Shown here: positions 25,502 through 36,013 of the stretch, piece after piece
How the letters are laid out: each line of letters opens with the position of its first letter
Position numbering within the stretch: the first letter of the stretch is position 1
Assembly (NCBI RefSeq): GCF_016757215.1
Contig: NZ_JAESIY010000002.1
Span: 186,001 to 250,000, forward strand
Length of the DNA: 64,000 nt
Reading direction: 5' to 3'
Source of the DNA: Fulvivirga sediminis
GTDB taxonomy: Bacteria > Bacteroidota > Bacteroidia > Cytophagales > Cyclobacteriaceae
The notes under the pieces: generated by a model
What the model saw: the letters and a program-made list of their open reading frames with translations, nothing else
The model's database searches: none
What the model was told of the DNA's origin: nothing
Made by a program: the position numbers and the translations under genes

Positions 25502-26140
25502 TCATCTATTGATTATATAAATGTAAGTCTGCAATATGGCGGAAACCACCCCTAGCATGAACATATAATAACCTTGATTACGATATCTTCTCGAATACAT
25601 ATAATATCTTTTACCATCAAACCCCTTGATTTTCACTCTCCAATAAAAATAGCCCGCTATAATACCAATGTATCCGCCAAGTAACGCAAAGGCCCACATA
25701 AAATAATAAATGATTCCTGATGGCTCTGTCCCCTTTTCCAACTGCCTGATTTTTTCTTCTCTCGAACTTTCTATTTCTTCTTCCTGCACCACCGCTCCTC
25801 TGCGGTTAAGTTCATTTTTAGCATTAAAGAGCAATTGTTCATGCCAGTCTTCAGGGTTAAGAATAATCTCTTTTAACTCTTCAGTAGTGTATTCTTCCAT
25901 AGGCACCTCAGCATCAGACGCCACATCACCTTCTGACTCTGTTAGTTGCTTAGCCAGGTCATACTGATCAGCCGCCACCTCTACCACAAAGCCCTGCGAG
26001 GTAGCCTGTCCAAGGGCAGAATTCAAATGACTTTCCGGTGATTTCACTCTAAATGAAATCTTATGACCATTTAAGATCGCCTCCGTCATCATTAAGACGT
26101 CCTTATCTAAATATTGGCCCAGTACAACCCAATTTTCCAT
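25502..26140 (-). CDS. Membrane protein with DUF2007-like domain
   Basis: 212 residues. The N-terminal 70 residues (WVVLGQYLDKDVLMMTEAIL, VVEVAADQYDLAKQL) resemble DUF2007, a ferredoxin-like domain said to bind small ligands. An acidic linker follows (EVPMEEYTTEELKEIILNPE). The C-terminal third has two membrane helices (IIYYFMWAFALLGGYIGIIAGYF and the last 25 residues). The topology puts the DUF2007 part in the cytoplasm. The function is unknown. It is monocistronic. Confidence 0.7.
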   Translation of the reverse strand: MENWVVLGQYLDKDVLMMTEAILNGHKISFRVKSPESHLNSALGQATSQGFVVEVAADQYDLAKQLTESEGDVASDAEVPMEEYTTEELKEIILNPEDWHEQLLFNAKNELNRRGAVVQEEEIESSREEKIRQLEKGTEPSGIIYYFMWAFALLGGYIGIIAGYFYWRVKIKGFDGKRYYMYSRRYRNQGYYMFMLGVVSAILQTYIYIINR

Positions 26141-26288
26141 TGTTAATTGATGCTTCTCATTTAGTGAATAACCAGCTATTTGGTATCATGACATAAGGTC
26201 AATAAAACGAACTTAAATATAGTTATTTTAATATTTATTATTAAGCACTTGCATTACTTGTTTTCCTTCATACATTGCCATAAAAAAT

Positions 26289-26321
26289 AAGGCCATCCCA
26301 ATTTTTATTTGGAATGGCCTT
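26289..26321 (-). terminator. Intrinsic terminator after the SDR gene
   Basis: Arms AAGGCCATCCCAA and TTGGAATGGCCTT pair at 12 of 13 around a short loop. The minus strand continues ATTTTTTATGG. It lies 23 bp past the SDR stop. Confidence 0.7.
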
Positions 26322-26343
26322 TATTCAAGTTTGTTGGATAATA

Positions 26344-27084
26344 TTACCAGGGCACTTCACCTGTTTCCGGATTAGTCTCTTCACTAAAAAACTTACCTGT
26401 AGGACCATCTTCGCCAATCATGGCATATTTTACAATTCTGCCCGCTGCTGTTTCCACATCACCCCCATTACCACCGGTAAAATCAGTAGCTGTTAGGCCA
26501 GGACAGACGGCATTCACCTTAAAATTGGTATCACGAAGTTCATAAGCTAAGTGAACTGTGTACATATTTAATGCGGCTTTAGACGAAGCATATACTGCAT
26601 ATTTAGCATAGCTGTACGCGGGCCACTCAGGATCACTCTGCAAGGTTAGCGACCCTACGCTCGTGCTCAGATTTACAATTCTTGGCGAACTAGACTTTCG
26701 CAGTAATTCAATAAATAAGTTAGTTACCCTGGCCGTACCGACTACATTAGTATCAAATGCAGCTTTAAATTCTTCCGGCTCTGCAGCACGTGCAGTGTAA
26801 GGATCTTTACCTCCGTTTATACCTGCATTATTAATTAGGACATCTAAAACCTCTGTCTTTTTCTTGATTTCTTCAAAAGCTGCCTTTACAGATGCGTCAT
26901 CAGTTACATCTATCTGCACCGCTTCAACATGGGTTAATCCTTCCGCTTTTAACTGATCTGCCGCTGCTTCACCATTTTTTAGATTTCGGCTACCTATATA
27001 AACATAAAACCCGTTTTGTAATAAGAGTTTTGCTGTGCCAAAACCTATTCCTTTGTTAGCTCCTGTTACAAATACTTTTTTCAT
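26344..27084 (-). CDS. Short-chain dehydrogenase/reductase
   Basis: From the ATG at 27084 the protein has 246 residues. The NAD(P)-binding motif is TGANKGIGFG, NNAG appears as LINNAGINGG, and the catalytic Tyr and Lys lie in YAVYASSKAAL, after the Ser in NLSTSVG. VNAVCPGLTATDFTGG is the usual loop after the active site. It is a carbonyl reductase-like classical SDR; the substrate is not predictable. The regulator at 27163 lies 78 bp upstream on the same strand and may control it. A good terminator follows. Confidence 0.9.
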   Translation of the reverse strand: MKKVFVTGANKGIGFGTAKLLLQNGFYVYIGSRNLKNGEAAADQLKAEGLTHVEAVQIDVTDDASVKAAFEEIKKKTEVLDVLINNAGINGGKDPYTARAAEPEEFKAAFDTNVVGTARVTNLFIELLRKSSSPRIVNLSTSVGSLTLQSDPEWPAYSYAKYAVYASSKAALNMYTVHLAYELRDTNFKVNAVCPGLTATDFTGGNGGDVETAAGRIVKYAMIGEDGPTGKFFSEETNPETGEVPW

Positions 27085-27162
27085 AATTGCTTCTATTTTT
27101 ATATTTATGAAGCAAAGATTAGCCAATTATGGAACAGCTGTTTTACCATATGGTAAAAAGCA

Positions 27163-27729
27163 CTAATGAATATTTTTTCTTATTCTGCTTAGAGATTGCT
27201 GTGTAACCCCAAGGTATGAGGCTATGTATGTTAAAGGAACACGATTGATCAGTGTAGGGTAGTTGTTAATAAACTCCAAATATCGGGTAGTGGCATCTTG
27301 AGATACTACCGGCCCTGTTCTTGATTTTTGATACATGCATAGTTGTACCATTTTGTTTTTAATATTATCCCAGCTTTCAATTTTCTCAGAAAGCTCATCC
27401 CAGCTTTGCTTAGAAAAAACTATAAGCTGCGCGTCTGTACAGGCTTGTAAATATTCAGTAGCAACTGTCTGTGCTTCAAAGTTGACATAATCCACCATAA
27501 GACTATTTTCGCCTATAAAACAACGAGTTACATCTTCTCCATCATTTGTATAATAATGCCCTCGAAAAACGCCTTCGAGCACAAAACCAACCTGTCTGGG
27601 TATTTTACCTGGTTGAGAAAAGCATTCATCTTTTTGCAGACTTATCACCTTTGATCTTTGTATAACAAAATTAATTTGCTCTTCATTTAGGTGCCCATAC
27701 TGCAAAATATAATCTATCAACTGCTTCAT
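27163..27729 (-). CDS. Crp/Fnr-family transcription regulator
   Basis: 188 residues. The cyclic-nucleotide-binding-like half includes QPGKIPRQVGFVLEGVFRGHYY and DVTRCFIGENSLMVDY. The C-terminal HTH appears as LTYIASYLGVTQQSLSRIRK. This is the common Bacteroidota Crp subtype without clear cAMP residues. The same-strand SDR gene begins 78 bp downstream, so a regulator/enzyme pair is possible. A second regulator of the same type is at 15186; the two share only the general family pattern. Confidence 0.88.
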   Translation of the reverse strand: MKQLIDYILQYGHLNEEQINFVIQRSKVISLQKDECFSQPGKIPRQVGFVLEGVFRGHYYTNDGEDVTRCFIGENSLMVDYVNFEAQTVATEYLQACTDAQLIVFSKQSWDELSEKIESWDNIKNKMVQLCMYQKSRTGPVVSQDATTRYLEFINNYPTLINRVPLTYIASYLGVTQQSLSRIRKNIH

Positions 27730-28677
27730 TTCTTCCGAATGCGTAATATTTATTATGAATTAATAAGAACGCCAAACTACCAAAATGGGTTATGAATTAC
27801 TACTTCGTCAATGGTATCTTCTCAGAATTTTTTTATTGATATGAACTGAAAATCCGGGGTCATGTCGACGAAAGGAGACATCTATGTATTCATTTAATAG
27901 AAGCTTTGCAAAAAGCCTCTTGACAAGAGAATCTACGGTCTACATTTTACTCCTTAAGTCCCATACTTTTTTGAAATCGATCAAAAAAGCAACAAAAAAC
28001 CGTCATTCCTGAATCATGAAGCGCAGCGGAAGGATATCAGGAATCTCGCTGATCTGATACGGCCAACTGAGCGGTGAGATCCCGGCTCTACACTTCGTTG
28101 CGGCCGGGATGACGCTATGGAGTTATGACTAATCCCTTATTGAGCAATAAGTACCTTTTTTCTTTTATCATAAACCAACTCAAAAAATCCGGGGTCATGT
28201 AGAGACCTAACATTTGTTTCAATCGCACCAAGAAGAATGACATATCATGGGTTAGAAAAGATGCATCCATCAATTCTTTTAAGTTAGACTTTTCAAATAG
28301 CAGCCAACTTAGATTATCTAATCTTTACGTTCCATAGCCGAGGTTACTTACTTTTTTGCAATCGATCAAAAAAGTAACAAAAAACTCTTTCTTGCTGTGA
28401 GGTCTTCCGCTCACTGAAGCTTTTCATAGTCATAAACTGCCACTAAGGACTTGAGAAAAGCCTGTTTTTCTATATTATTTCATCTCACGACAGTACAGCA
28501 AGATGAAACCACAGCCGAGTCACATTGAGCCGTGTCGAAATGTAGACGATCGGCACGGATTCATGATTTAAATAAATCTCAACTATGTTGACCTTTTCAT
28601 ATTACGTACTATTTGCTTATAGTGCCATTGGTAGCAAAGGAGACATCTATTCATTTAATTGAAGGTTTGCAAAAAAA
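27730..28677. repeat. Gene-free mosaic of short dispersed repeats
   Basis: No coding frame is seen. Repeated pieces are AAAATCCGGGGTCATGT at 27849 and 28184, and AAAGGAGACATCTAT plus TTCATTTAAT near 27870 and 28636. A 36-bp block with arms CTTTTTTG/CAAAAAAG occurs at 27965 and 28350. The first 114-bp REP-doublet is listed separately. Such density is unlike any other part of the window. Confidence 0.7.
28001..28114. repeat. 114-bp REP-doublet/MITE-like element, copy 1
   Basis: It begins CGTCATTCC and ends GGGATGACG (8 of 9 terminal match). It consists of two hairpins: ATTCCTGA..TCAGGAAT and ATCCCGGC..GCCGGGAT. The copies at 28678 and 29132 have the same length and orientation. Confidence 0.85.
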
Positions 28678-28791
28678 CGTCATTCCTGAATCCTGAAGTG
28701 AAGCGGAAGGATATCAGGAATCTCGCTGATCTGATACTGCTAACTGAGCGGTGAGATCCCGGCTCTACACTTCATTGCGGCCGGGATGACG
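28678..28791. repeat. 114-bp REP-doublet/MITE-like element, copy 2
   Basis: Same structure and length as copy 1, with a few substitutions. It lies 16 bp past the stop of the GIY-YIG gene. Confidence 0.85.
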
Positions 28792-28807
28792 TCTACTTTT
28801 GATTGAC

Positions 28808-29110
28808 TCATTTCATATCTTCAACCTCTTCATATAGATCTTTAAGTGTAGGATTAAATTTTCGAATCAACTCTAGTTTCCAATCCCGTTTCCATTTTTT
28901 TAGCTGTTTTTCCCTAGTAATAGCAGATTCTATATCAGGGAAAAACTCATAATATATAATATCTGTGCATTTATACTTTTTGGTAAAGAAGGAGCCTTCT
29001 CCATTTTTATGTTCCCACGAACGAGCAGAAAGATTAGCTGTAACACCAGTATATAATACTGATCGGATTTTATTACTAACGATGTATACGTATCCTCCTT
29101 TAGCTATCAT
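28808..29110 (-). CDS. GIY-YIG nuclease family protein (UPF0213/YhbQ type)
   Basis: 100 residues, one GIY-YIG domain. YVYI (residues 7-10) replaces GIY, and LYTG (19-22) replaces YIG. R30 in ANLSARSWEHK and the glutamate in TREKQLKKWKRDWK are the expected catalytic residues. Small free-standing members are of uncertain function; some nick DNA. The gene is flanked on both sides, within 16-21 bp, by direct copies of the 114-bp repeat. Gene and repeats may therefore move or amplify as a unit, as RAYT transposases do with REPs. That link is inference. Confidence 0.88.
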   Translation of the reverse strand: MIAKGGYVYIVSNKIRSVLYTGVTANLSARSWEHKNGEGSFFTKKYKCTDIIYYEFFPDIESAITREKQLKKWKRDWKLELIRKFNPTLKDLYEEVEDMK

Positions 29111-29131
29111 TACTAAATTTAACTAAAAAAA

Positions 29132-29245
29132 CGTCATTCCTGAATCATGGAGCACAGCGGAAGGATATCAGGAATCTCGCTGATCGGATAGTGCTAACTG
29201 AGCGGTGAGATCCCGGCTCTACACTTCATTGCGGCCGGGATGACG
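29132..29245. repeat. 114-bp REP-doublet/MITE-like element, copy 3
   Basis: Third direct copy, 21 bp upstream of the GIY-YIG start and 35 bp from the stop of the homocysteine methyltransferase gene. Its end GATGACGTCAT merges with the short T-rich spacer. Confidence 0.85.
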
Positions 29246-29263
29246 TCATTTTTTAAAGAAACC

Positions 29264-29280
29264 GTCTCTTTTAAAGAGAC
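29264..29280 (-). terminator. Short terminator hairpin after the methyltransferase gene
   Basis: GTCTCTTT and AAAGAGAC form an 8-bp stem directly after the stop codon. The minus strand then reads GGTTTCTTTAAAAAA. It probably ends the homocysteine methyltransferase transcript before the repeat element. Confidence 0.45.
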
Positions 29281-30294
29281 TCACTCTGCAGCTTCCAGTT
29301 CTTGCTTAAGCTTTCTGGGTGCATACTTAGCGGCCACGTTGGCGATAGCGTTTATATGCTCTGGGGTGGTGCCACAGCATCCGCCAATAATATTGATAAG
29401 GCCTTCTTGTAAAAACTCTTCTATCTGATCAGCCATATCTTCTGGTGACTGATCATACTGTCCGAATTCATTAGGTAAACCAGCATTAGGGTGGGCACTT
29501 ACAAAGAATGGTGCTTCTTTATTCAGTACCTGTAAGTACGGCCTCAGATCTTTAGCTCCAAGCGCACAGTTGAGCCCTACGCTCAATAATGGCATATGCT
29601 CTATAGAAATCAGGAAAGCATGGGTGGTCTGTCCGGAAAGCGTTCTACCACTGGCATCGGTAATAGTGCCTGATACCATCACTGGCAATTCTCTACCTAT
29701 TTCATTAAACAGCTCAGCTATACCAAATAAAGCAGCTTTTGCATTTAAAGTATCAAAAACGGTTTCCACTAAAAACATATCTACCCCTCCATCTAAAAGG
29801 GCTTTAGCCTGAAATTTATAGGCTGAAGCCAGCTCTTCGAAGGTTATGGCTCTGTATCCCGGATTATTCACATCAGGGGATATGGATGCCGTTCTGTTAG
29901 TTGGGCCAATAGAGCCTGCTACAAAGCGCGGTTTCTCCGGCTCTGCCTGAGTAAATTCATCAGCGGCTTCACGAGCTAGTAAGGCAGATTGATAGTTAAT
30001 CTGATATACTACCTCCTCACCCAAATGATAATCAGCCTGAGCTATAGTAGTACCACTAAAGGTATTGGTTTCTGCTATATCAGCTCCGGCAGCAAAGTAC
30101 TGCTTATGGATATCTTTGATTATTTCTGGCCTGGTGATAGATAATAGATCATTATTACCCTTAAGATCAAACTCATGATCCTTCAGATAATCACCACGAA
30201 AATCTTCTTCTGTAAGGGTATGTTTTTGTATCATGGTACCCATAGCTCCATCCAGAATCAGTATCTTTTTAGCTAATAATTTTGTTATATCCAT
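29281..30294 (-). CDS. Homocysteine S-methyltransferase domain of methionine synthase, stand-alone
   Basis: From the ATG at 30294 the protein has 337 residues and equals the N-terminal homocysteine-binding barrel of MetH. LILDGAMGTMIQKH opens it; GADIAETNTFSGT, GLNCALGA and GGCCGTTPEHI hold the Zn-ligand cysteines. Split methionine synthases with this barrel as a separate protein are usual in Cytophagales, where the folate/cobalamin part normally follows. Here a terminator, a repeat and the GIY-YIG gene follow instead, so the partner must be elsewhere. The frame is open to 30342, but MDITKLLAKKILILDG is the natural start. Confidence 0.88.
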   Translation of the reverse strand: MDITKLLAKKILILDGAMGTMIQKHTLTEEDFRGDYLKDHEFDLKGNNDLLSITRPEIIKDIHKQYFAAGADIAETNTFSGTTIAQADYHLGEEVVYQINYQSALLAREAADEFTQAEPEKPRFVAGSIGPTNRTASISPDVNNPGYRAITFEELASAYKFQAKALLDGGVDMFLVETVFDTLNAKAALFGIAELFNEIGRELPVMVSGTITDASGRTLSGQTTHAFLISIEHMPLLSVGLNCALGAKDLRPYLQVLNKEAPFFVSAHPNAGLPNEFGQYDQSPEDMADQIEEFLQEGLINIIGGCCGTTPEHINAIANVAAKYAPRKLKQELEAAE

Positions 30295-30339
30295 GGTGCA
30301 AACTTTACTTTTAATAACTTTAAGACCGTATTGATTATT

Positions 30340-30347
30340 CAAAGTTA
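30340..30347 (-). promoter_or_regulatory. -7-like box before the methyltransferase gene
   Basis: TAACTTTG on the minus strand fits TAnnTTTG and would give a leader of about 40 nt. No TTTG is seen at the right distance upstream, so the call is weak. Confidence 0.3.
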
Positions 30348-30390
30348 TAATTTTAAATTCTATAATCTTTAATTTAAACTTTAAAACATA

Positions 30391-31290
30391 TTGAAACTAG
30401 CCGCTATAGACATTGGCTCCAATGCCATTAGATTACAGGTAACTACCACCATTACAAGTAAGGGCCAGCTTCATTTTAAAAAGCTGGAATATGTACGTTT
30501 CCCTCTCCGTTTAGGACAGGATGTGTTTAATAGCGGAACCATTAGTGCAGCAAAAAAATCTAAGTTCAAAAAGCTCATGCGAGCCTTTAAAATCCTGTTG
30601 GATTTATATGAGGTGAATGATTATATGGCTTGCGCTACCAGTGCCATGCGTGAAGCAAAAAATGGAGCAGATATTATCAAAGAAGTGCAGGAAGAGCTGG
30701 ATTTAAAGATTAAGATTATAGATGGTGTAAAAGAAGCCCTTTTAATTAATAATGCCATCAGCTCTTTTCTGGATAAAAAGAAAAGCTACATACATATAGA
30801 CGTGGGAGGTGGAAGCACTGAACTTAACCTTTTAAAAGGAGGCAAAAAAATAGCCTCTCGCTCTTTTAAGATCGGCTCAGTAAGAAGGCTGGAGCATAAT
30901 GACTCTCCGGTAATATGGAAAAACATGAGCAAATGGATAAAAGAAAAAGTAGCCGATAGCAAAACACCCATCACCGCCGTGGGTACCGGAGGCAATATCA
31001 ACAAAATATTTGATCTGGCAGAAAAAGCAGAGGGTGATAAAATGTCTTTAGCTAAGGTGAAGGAAGTTCAGAAATACATCCGCGATATGACAATGGAAGA
31101 GCGGATCAACGACCTGCAACTTAACCCTGATCGTGCCGATGTAATTATTCCTGCGTCTGACATTTACATAGCAGTAATGGAGTGGGCCGGAGCTCACAAT
31201 ATTATAGTTCCGGCCGTAGGACTGAAAGATGGTATAATGCAGTATTTATATGAGCGAAATACGGTAAAAGAGAAGATCAAGTTTAGTTAA
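30391..31290 (+). CDS. ppx: Exopolyphosphatase / guanosine-pentaphosphate phosphohydrolase family
   Basis: 299 residues, only the two-subdomain Ppx/GppA core, which is normal for the short bacterial type. The ASKHA phosphate-1 motif AAIDIGSNAIRL, IHIDVGGGSTEL for phosphate-2 and TAVGTGGNINKI are all present. It releases phosphate from polyphosphate ends, or hydrolyses pppGpp. The start is TTG at 30391; no ATG fits. Its last 8 bases overlap the end of ppk on the other strand, so the making and breaking of polyphosphate are encoded tail to tail. Confidence 0.9.
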   Translation: MKLAAIDIGSNAIRLQVTTTITSKGQLHFKKLEYVRFPLRLGQDVFNSGTISAAKKSKFKKLMRAFKILLDLYEVNDYMACATSAMREAKNGADIIKEVQEELDLKIKIIDGVKEALLINNAISSFLDKKKSYIHIDVGGGSTELNLLKGGKKIASRSFKIGSVRRLEHNDSPVIWKNMSKWIKEKVADSKTPITAVGTGGNINKIFDLAEKAEGDKMSLAKVKEVQKYIRDMTMEERINDLQLNPDRADVIIPASDIYIAVMEWAGAHNIIVPAVGLKDGIMQYLYERNTVKEKIKFS

Positions 31291-33484
31291 GATCACTCTT
31301 CACCTCCTCTTGGTCATGCATCTGACCATTTTCTGTTACCACAGGCTCTTCTTCTACCTCAGGTTCTGTTTCAAAAGTTAAATCAAGATCCTGCAGATTT
31401 TCTTTATGCACATTATAAAACTCCTTGTGTATGTTAAAAGGAGGCTCATTACCTGCTATCTTCCGTACATAGGAGCCATCCTCACGCATAAGGTAGCTAT
31501 TCACATTATCTTTAAGGTTATACTGAAGAATGTTTATCACCTGCCTTTTCAAAAGGTTATCAGTAATCATAAACAAAGATTCCAACCTTCTCTCAAAGCT
31601 GCGGACCATCATATCAGCACTGCCTACATACACTTGAGATTCACCTTTATTATGAAAGTAATAAATGCGGCTATGTTCAAGGTATTGACCTACAATAGAT
31701 AACACCTGAATATTTTCACTGAGTCCGGGTCTTCCTGGCCTTAAGCAGCACATACCACGCACAATGAGCTTAATAGGCACGCCTGCTTGCGAAGCCAGAT
31801 AAAGCTCTTCTATAGCATCATTATCTTGCAGGGAGTTGATTTTTATAACTATACCTGACGGCAATCCATTTCTGGCATTTTCTGCCTCAGCTCGTATCAT
31901 TTTTATCAACTGCGGCTTCATCTCGCGAGGTGCAGTAATTAAGTTTTGATATTTATCAGGCATACTATGTCCGGTGATTACGTTAAAGAATTCGGACACA
32001 TCATGAGCCAGCACATCATTGGTAGTAAGCAAGCCTAAATCAGTATACAACTTAGAAGTAGATTCATTATAGTTACCACTAGAAAGGTGCACATAGCGCG
32101 TTACTCTCTCGCCTTCCTTACGCACTATTAAAAGTAACTTTGTATGTGTTTTATAGCTACTGAAACCATAAATCACAAAACAGCCAGCTTTTTGCAAACG
32201 CTGTGCTTCTCTGAGGTTGTTCTCTTCATCAAACCTTGCCTTTACCTCAAAAAGAACAGAAACGTGCTTACTGTTCTCTGCTGCTTTTAACAGTGCCGCT
32301 GTAACACGGCTATCTTTAGCCAGCCTGTAAATAGTAATTTTAATAGCCAATACACCGGGATCTTCCGCTGCATGCTCCAACAAGTTAAGCACGGGCTCCA
32401 TCCCATTATAAGGATGATGGAGGAGCACATCACGATGTTTCAGCACTTCAAAAATATTATCATTGCTGATCTCAGGATAGCTTACAGGAGGAACCATATT
32501 AGGCATTTCGGTAAGCATATCTTTAAAGTGCCTATGGCCTACTATCTGCCATAAGCCTGTAAAATCTATAAGACCTTTTTTCTTAGTTCTGAAAATATTA
32601 TCATCATCAATATCCCAACGCTCTTTAAGCACCTTCAGCATCCATGAATCTGGTCGCCCAAATACCTCGAGACGCACCACCCGGCCTGTACGCCGAGTTT
32701 TAAGCTTTTGCTTCAGCTCTTCCAAGAAGTTGGCCTCTATATCATCACTTTCCTCCAGTGTAAAATCACCATTTCTGGTAATTCTAAACAAGTTAATGGA
32801 TTGTATTTTAACATTCCTGAAAAGGTAATCTGCGTTATTTCTGATAATATCTTCAATAGGCACAAAATATATCTTATCTTCTTTCTCTATTTCATAAAAA
32901 CGAGGCAGATTAACAGGTACCTGAATAAAGCTAAGCTTCTTATTATCCACCCCATCTTCCACGCTACGAGTTACTACCCCTAACACAAATCTGAGTGCTC
33001 CCAAAATAGGGAAAGTATGATAGCTATCATATACCATTGGCGTAAGCATAGGATAAATGGTGCTTTCAAAAAACTCCACCACCCTCGCTTTTTCCTGTGT
33101 GTTCAGGTGTTTATACATACGAATTGAAAAGCCGTGCTTTTCAAAGTCTGGCATGAGCTCATTGAGAAACAGGTCTTGCTGTTGCTCTGCCAGCTGCTTA
33201 GCCCTAGTGAGTAATACCTTACGAAAAGGCAACTCTCTTAGGCCAGAATAGTCTATTCTGTGTTTATGGTAATCCAGATAGTTATACAAACTACCCACCC
33301 TGATGGTGAAAAACTCATCAAGATTAGAGGCTGTAATAGCTAAAAATTTCAGACGTTCAATAATGCTTTTATCAGTACTTTTGGCCTGATCAAGCACTCT
33401 GTAATTAAAGTTTATCCAGCTCAAATCACGGCTGATATAGTCACTTTGATCTATCTGTTTTTTTATTTTTTCTGATATTACCAT
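31283..33484 (-). CDS. ppk1: Polyphosphate kinase 1
   Basis: 733 residues with the four PPK1 parts: N-terminal helical domain (YISRDLSWINFNYRVLDQA), head domain (ALRFVLGVV), and the two PLD-like C-terminal domains. RYVHLSSGNYNESTSKLYTD contains the expected phospho-accepting His (H466). SRIYYFHNKGESQVYVGSADMM is the second active-site block. The enzyme polymerises ATP gamma-phosphate into polyphosphate. A C-terminal tail of about 45 acidic residues (TFETEPEVEEEPVV) is variable in the family. Convergent with ppx; not in an operon with gyrB. Confidence 0.95.
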   Translation of the reverse strand: MVISEKIKKQIDQSDYISRDLSWINFNYRVLDQAKSTDKSIIERLKFLAITASNLDEFFTIRVGSLYNYLDYHKHRIDYSGLRELPFRKVLLTRAKQLAEQQQDLFLNELMPDFEKHGFSIRMYKHLNTQEKARVVEFFESTIYPMLTPMVYDSYHTFPILGALRFVLGVVTRSVEDGVDNKKLSFIQVPVNLPRFYEIEKEDKIYFVPIEDIIRNNADYLFRNVKIQSINLFRITRNGDFTLEESDDIEANFLEELKQKLKTRRTGRVVRLEVFGRPDSWMLKVLKERWDIDDDNIFRTKKKGLIDFTGLWQIVGHRHFKDMLTEMPNMVPPVSYPEISNDNIFEVLKHRDVLLHHPYNGMEPVLNLLEHAAEDPGVLAIKITIYRLAKDSRVTAALLKAAENSKHVSVLFEVKARFDEENNLREAQRLQKAGCFVIYGFSSYKTHTKLLLIVRKEGERVTRYVHLSSGNYNESTSKLYTDLGLLTTNDVLAHDVSEFFNVITGHSMPDKYQNLITAPREMKPQLIKMIRAEAENARNGLPSGIVIKINSLQDNDAIEELYLASQAGVPIKLIVRGMCCLRPGRPGLSENIQVLSIVGQYLEHSRIYYFHNKGESQVYVGSADMMVRSFERRLESLFMITDNLLKRQVINILQYNLKDNVNSYLMREDGSYVRKIAGNEPPFNIHKEFYNVHKENLQDLDLTFETEPEVEEEPVVTENGQMHDQEEVKSDLN

Positions 33485-33497
33485 AGTCTATAAAACA

Positions 33498-33529
33498 CAA
33501 AAGGGCTCCAATATCTTGAAACCCTTTTG
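33498..33529 (-). terminator. Intrinsic terminator after gyrB
   Basis: CAAAAGGG and CCCTTTTG arms form the stem. The minus strand then reads TGTTTTATAG. It lies 21 bp past the gyrB stop and before ppk. Confidence 0.6.
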
Positions 33530-33549
33530 ATTTGATATTGTTCTTGAAT

Positions 33550-35942
<2,393 letters not shown>

Positions 35943-35971
35943 GCACCTCTCCTGCTTTGCAGAAGAGGTGC
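35943..35971 (-). terminator. Intrinsic terminator closing the polysaccharide utilization locus
   Basis: GCACCTCTCCTGC and GCAGAAGAGGTGC pair with one mismatch. The minus strand continues TTTTGTTTTAG, a typical U-tract. It lies 43 bp past the GH43 stop and marks the end of the locus. Confidence 0.8.
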
Positions 35972-36013
35972 CCTAGAGGAACACAAGCTCCTAACCTTCT
36001 CATATTTTTTATC

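Noticed and set aside
28001-29245. CRISPR array, because of repeats at intervals
   Set aside because: The repeats are 114 bp with internal hairpins and the spacers differ greatly in length, one holding a gene; no cas gene.
29281-30294. Truncation of a full-length methionine synthase by the repeat
   Set aside because: The protein ends at a natural C-terminus (KLKQELEAAE) with its own terminator, as in stand-alone split forms.
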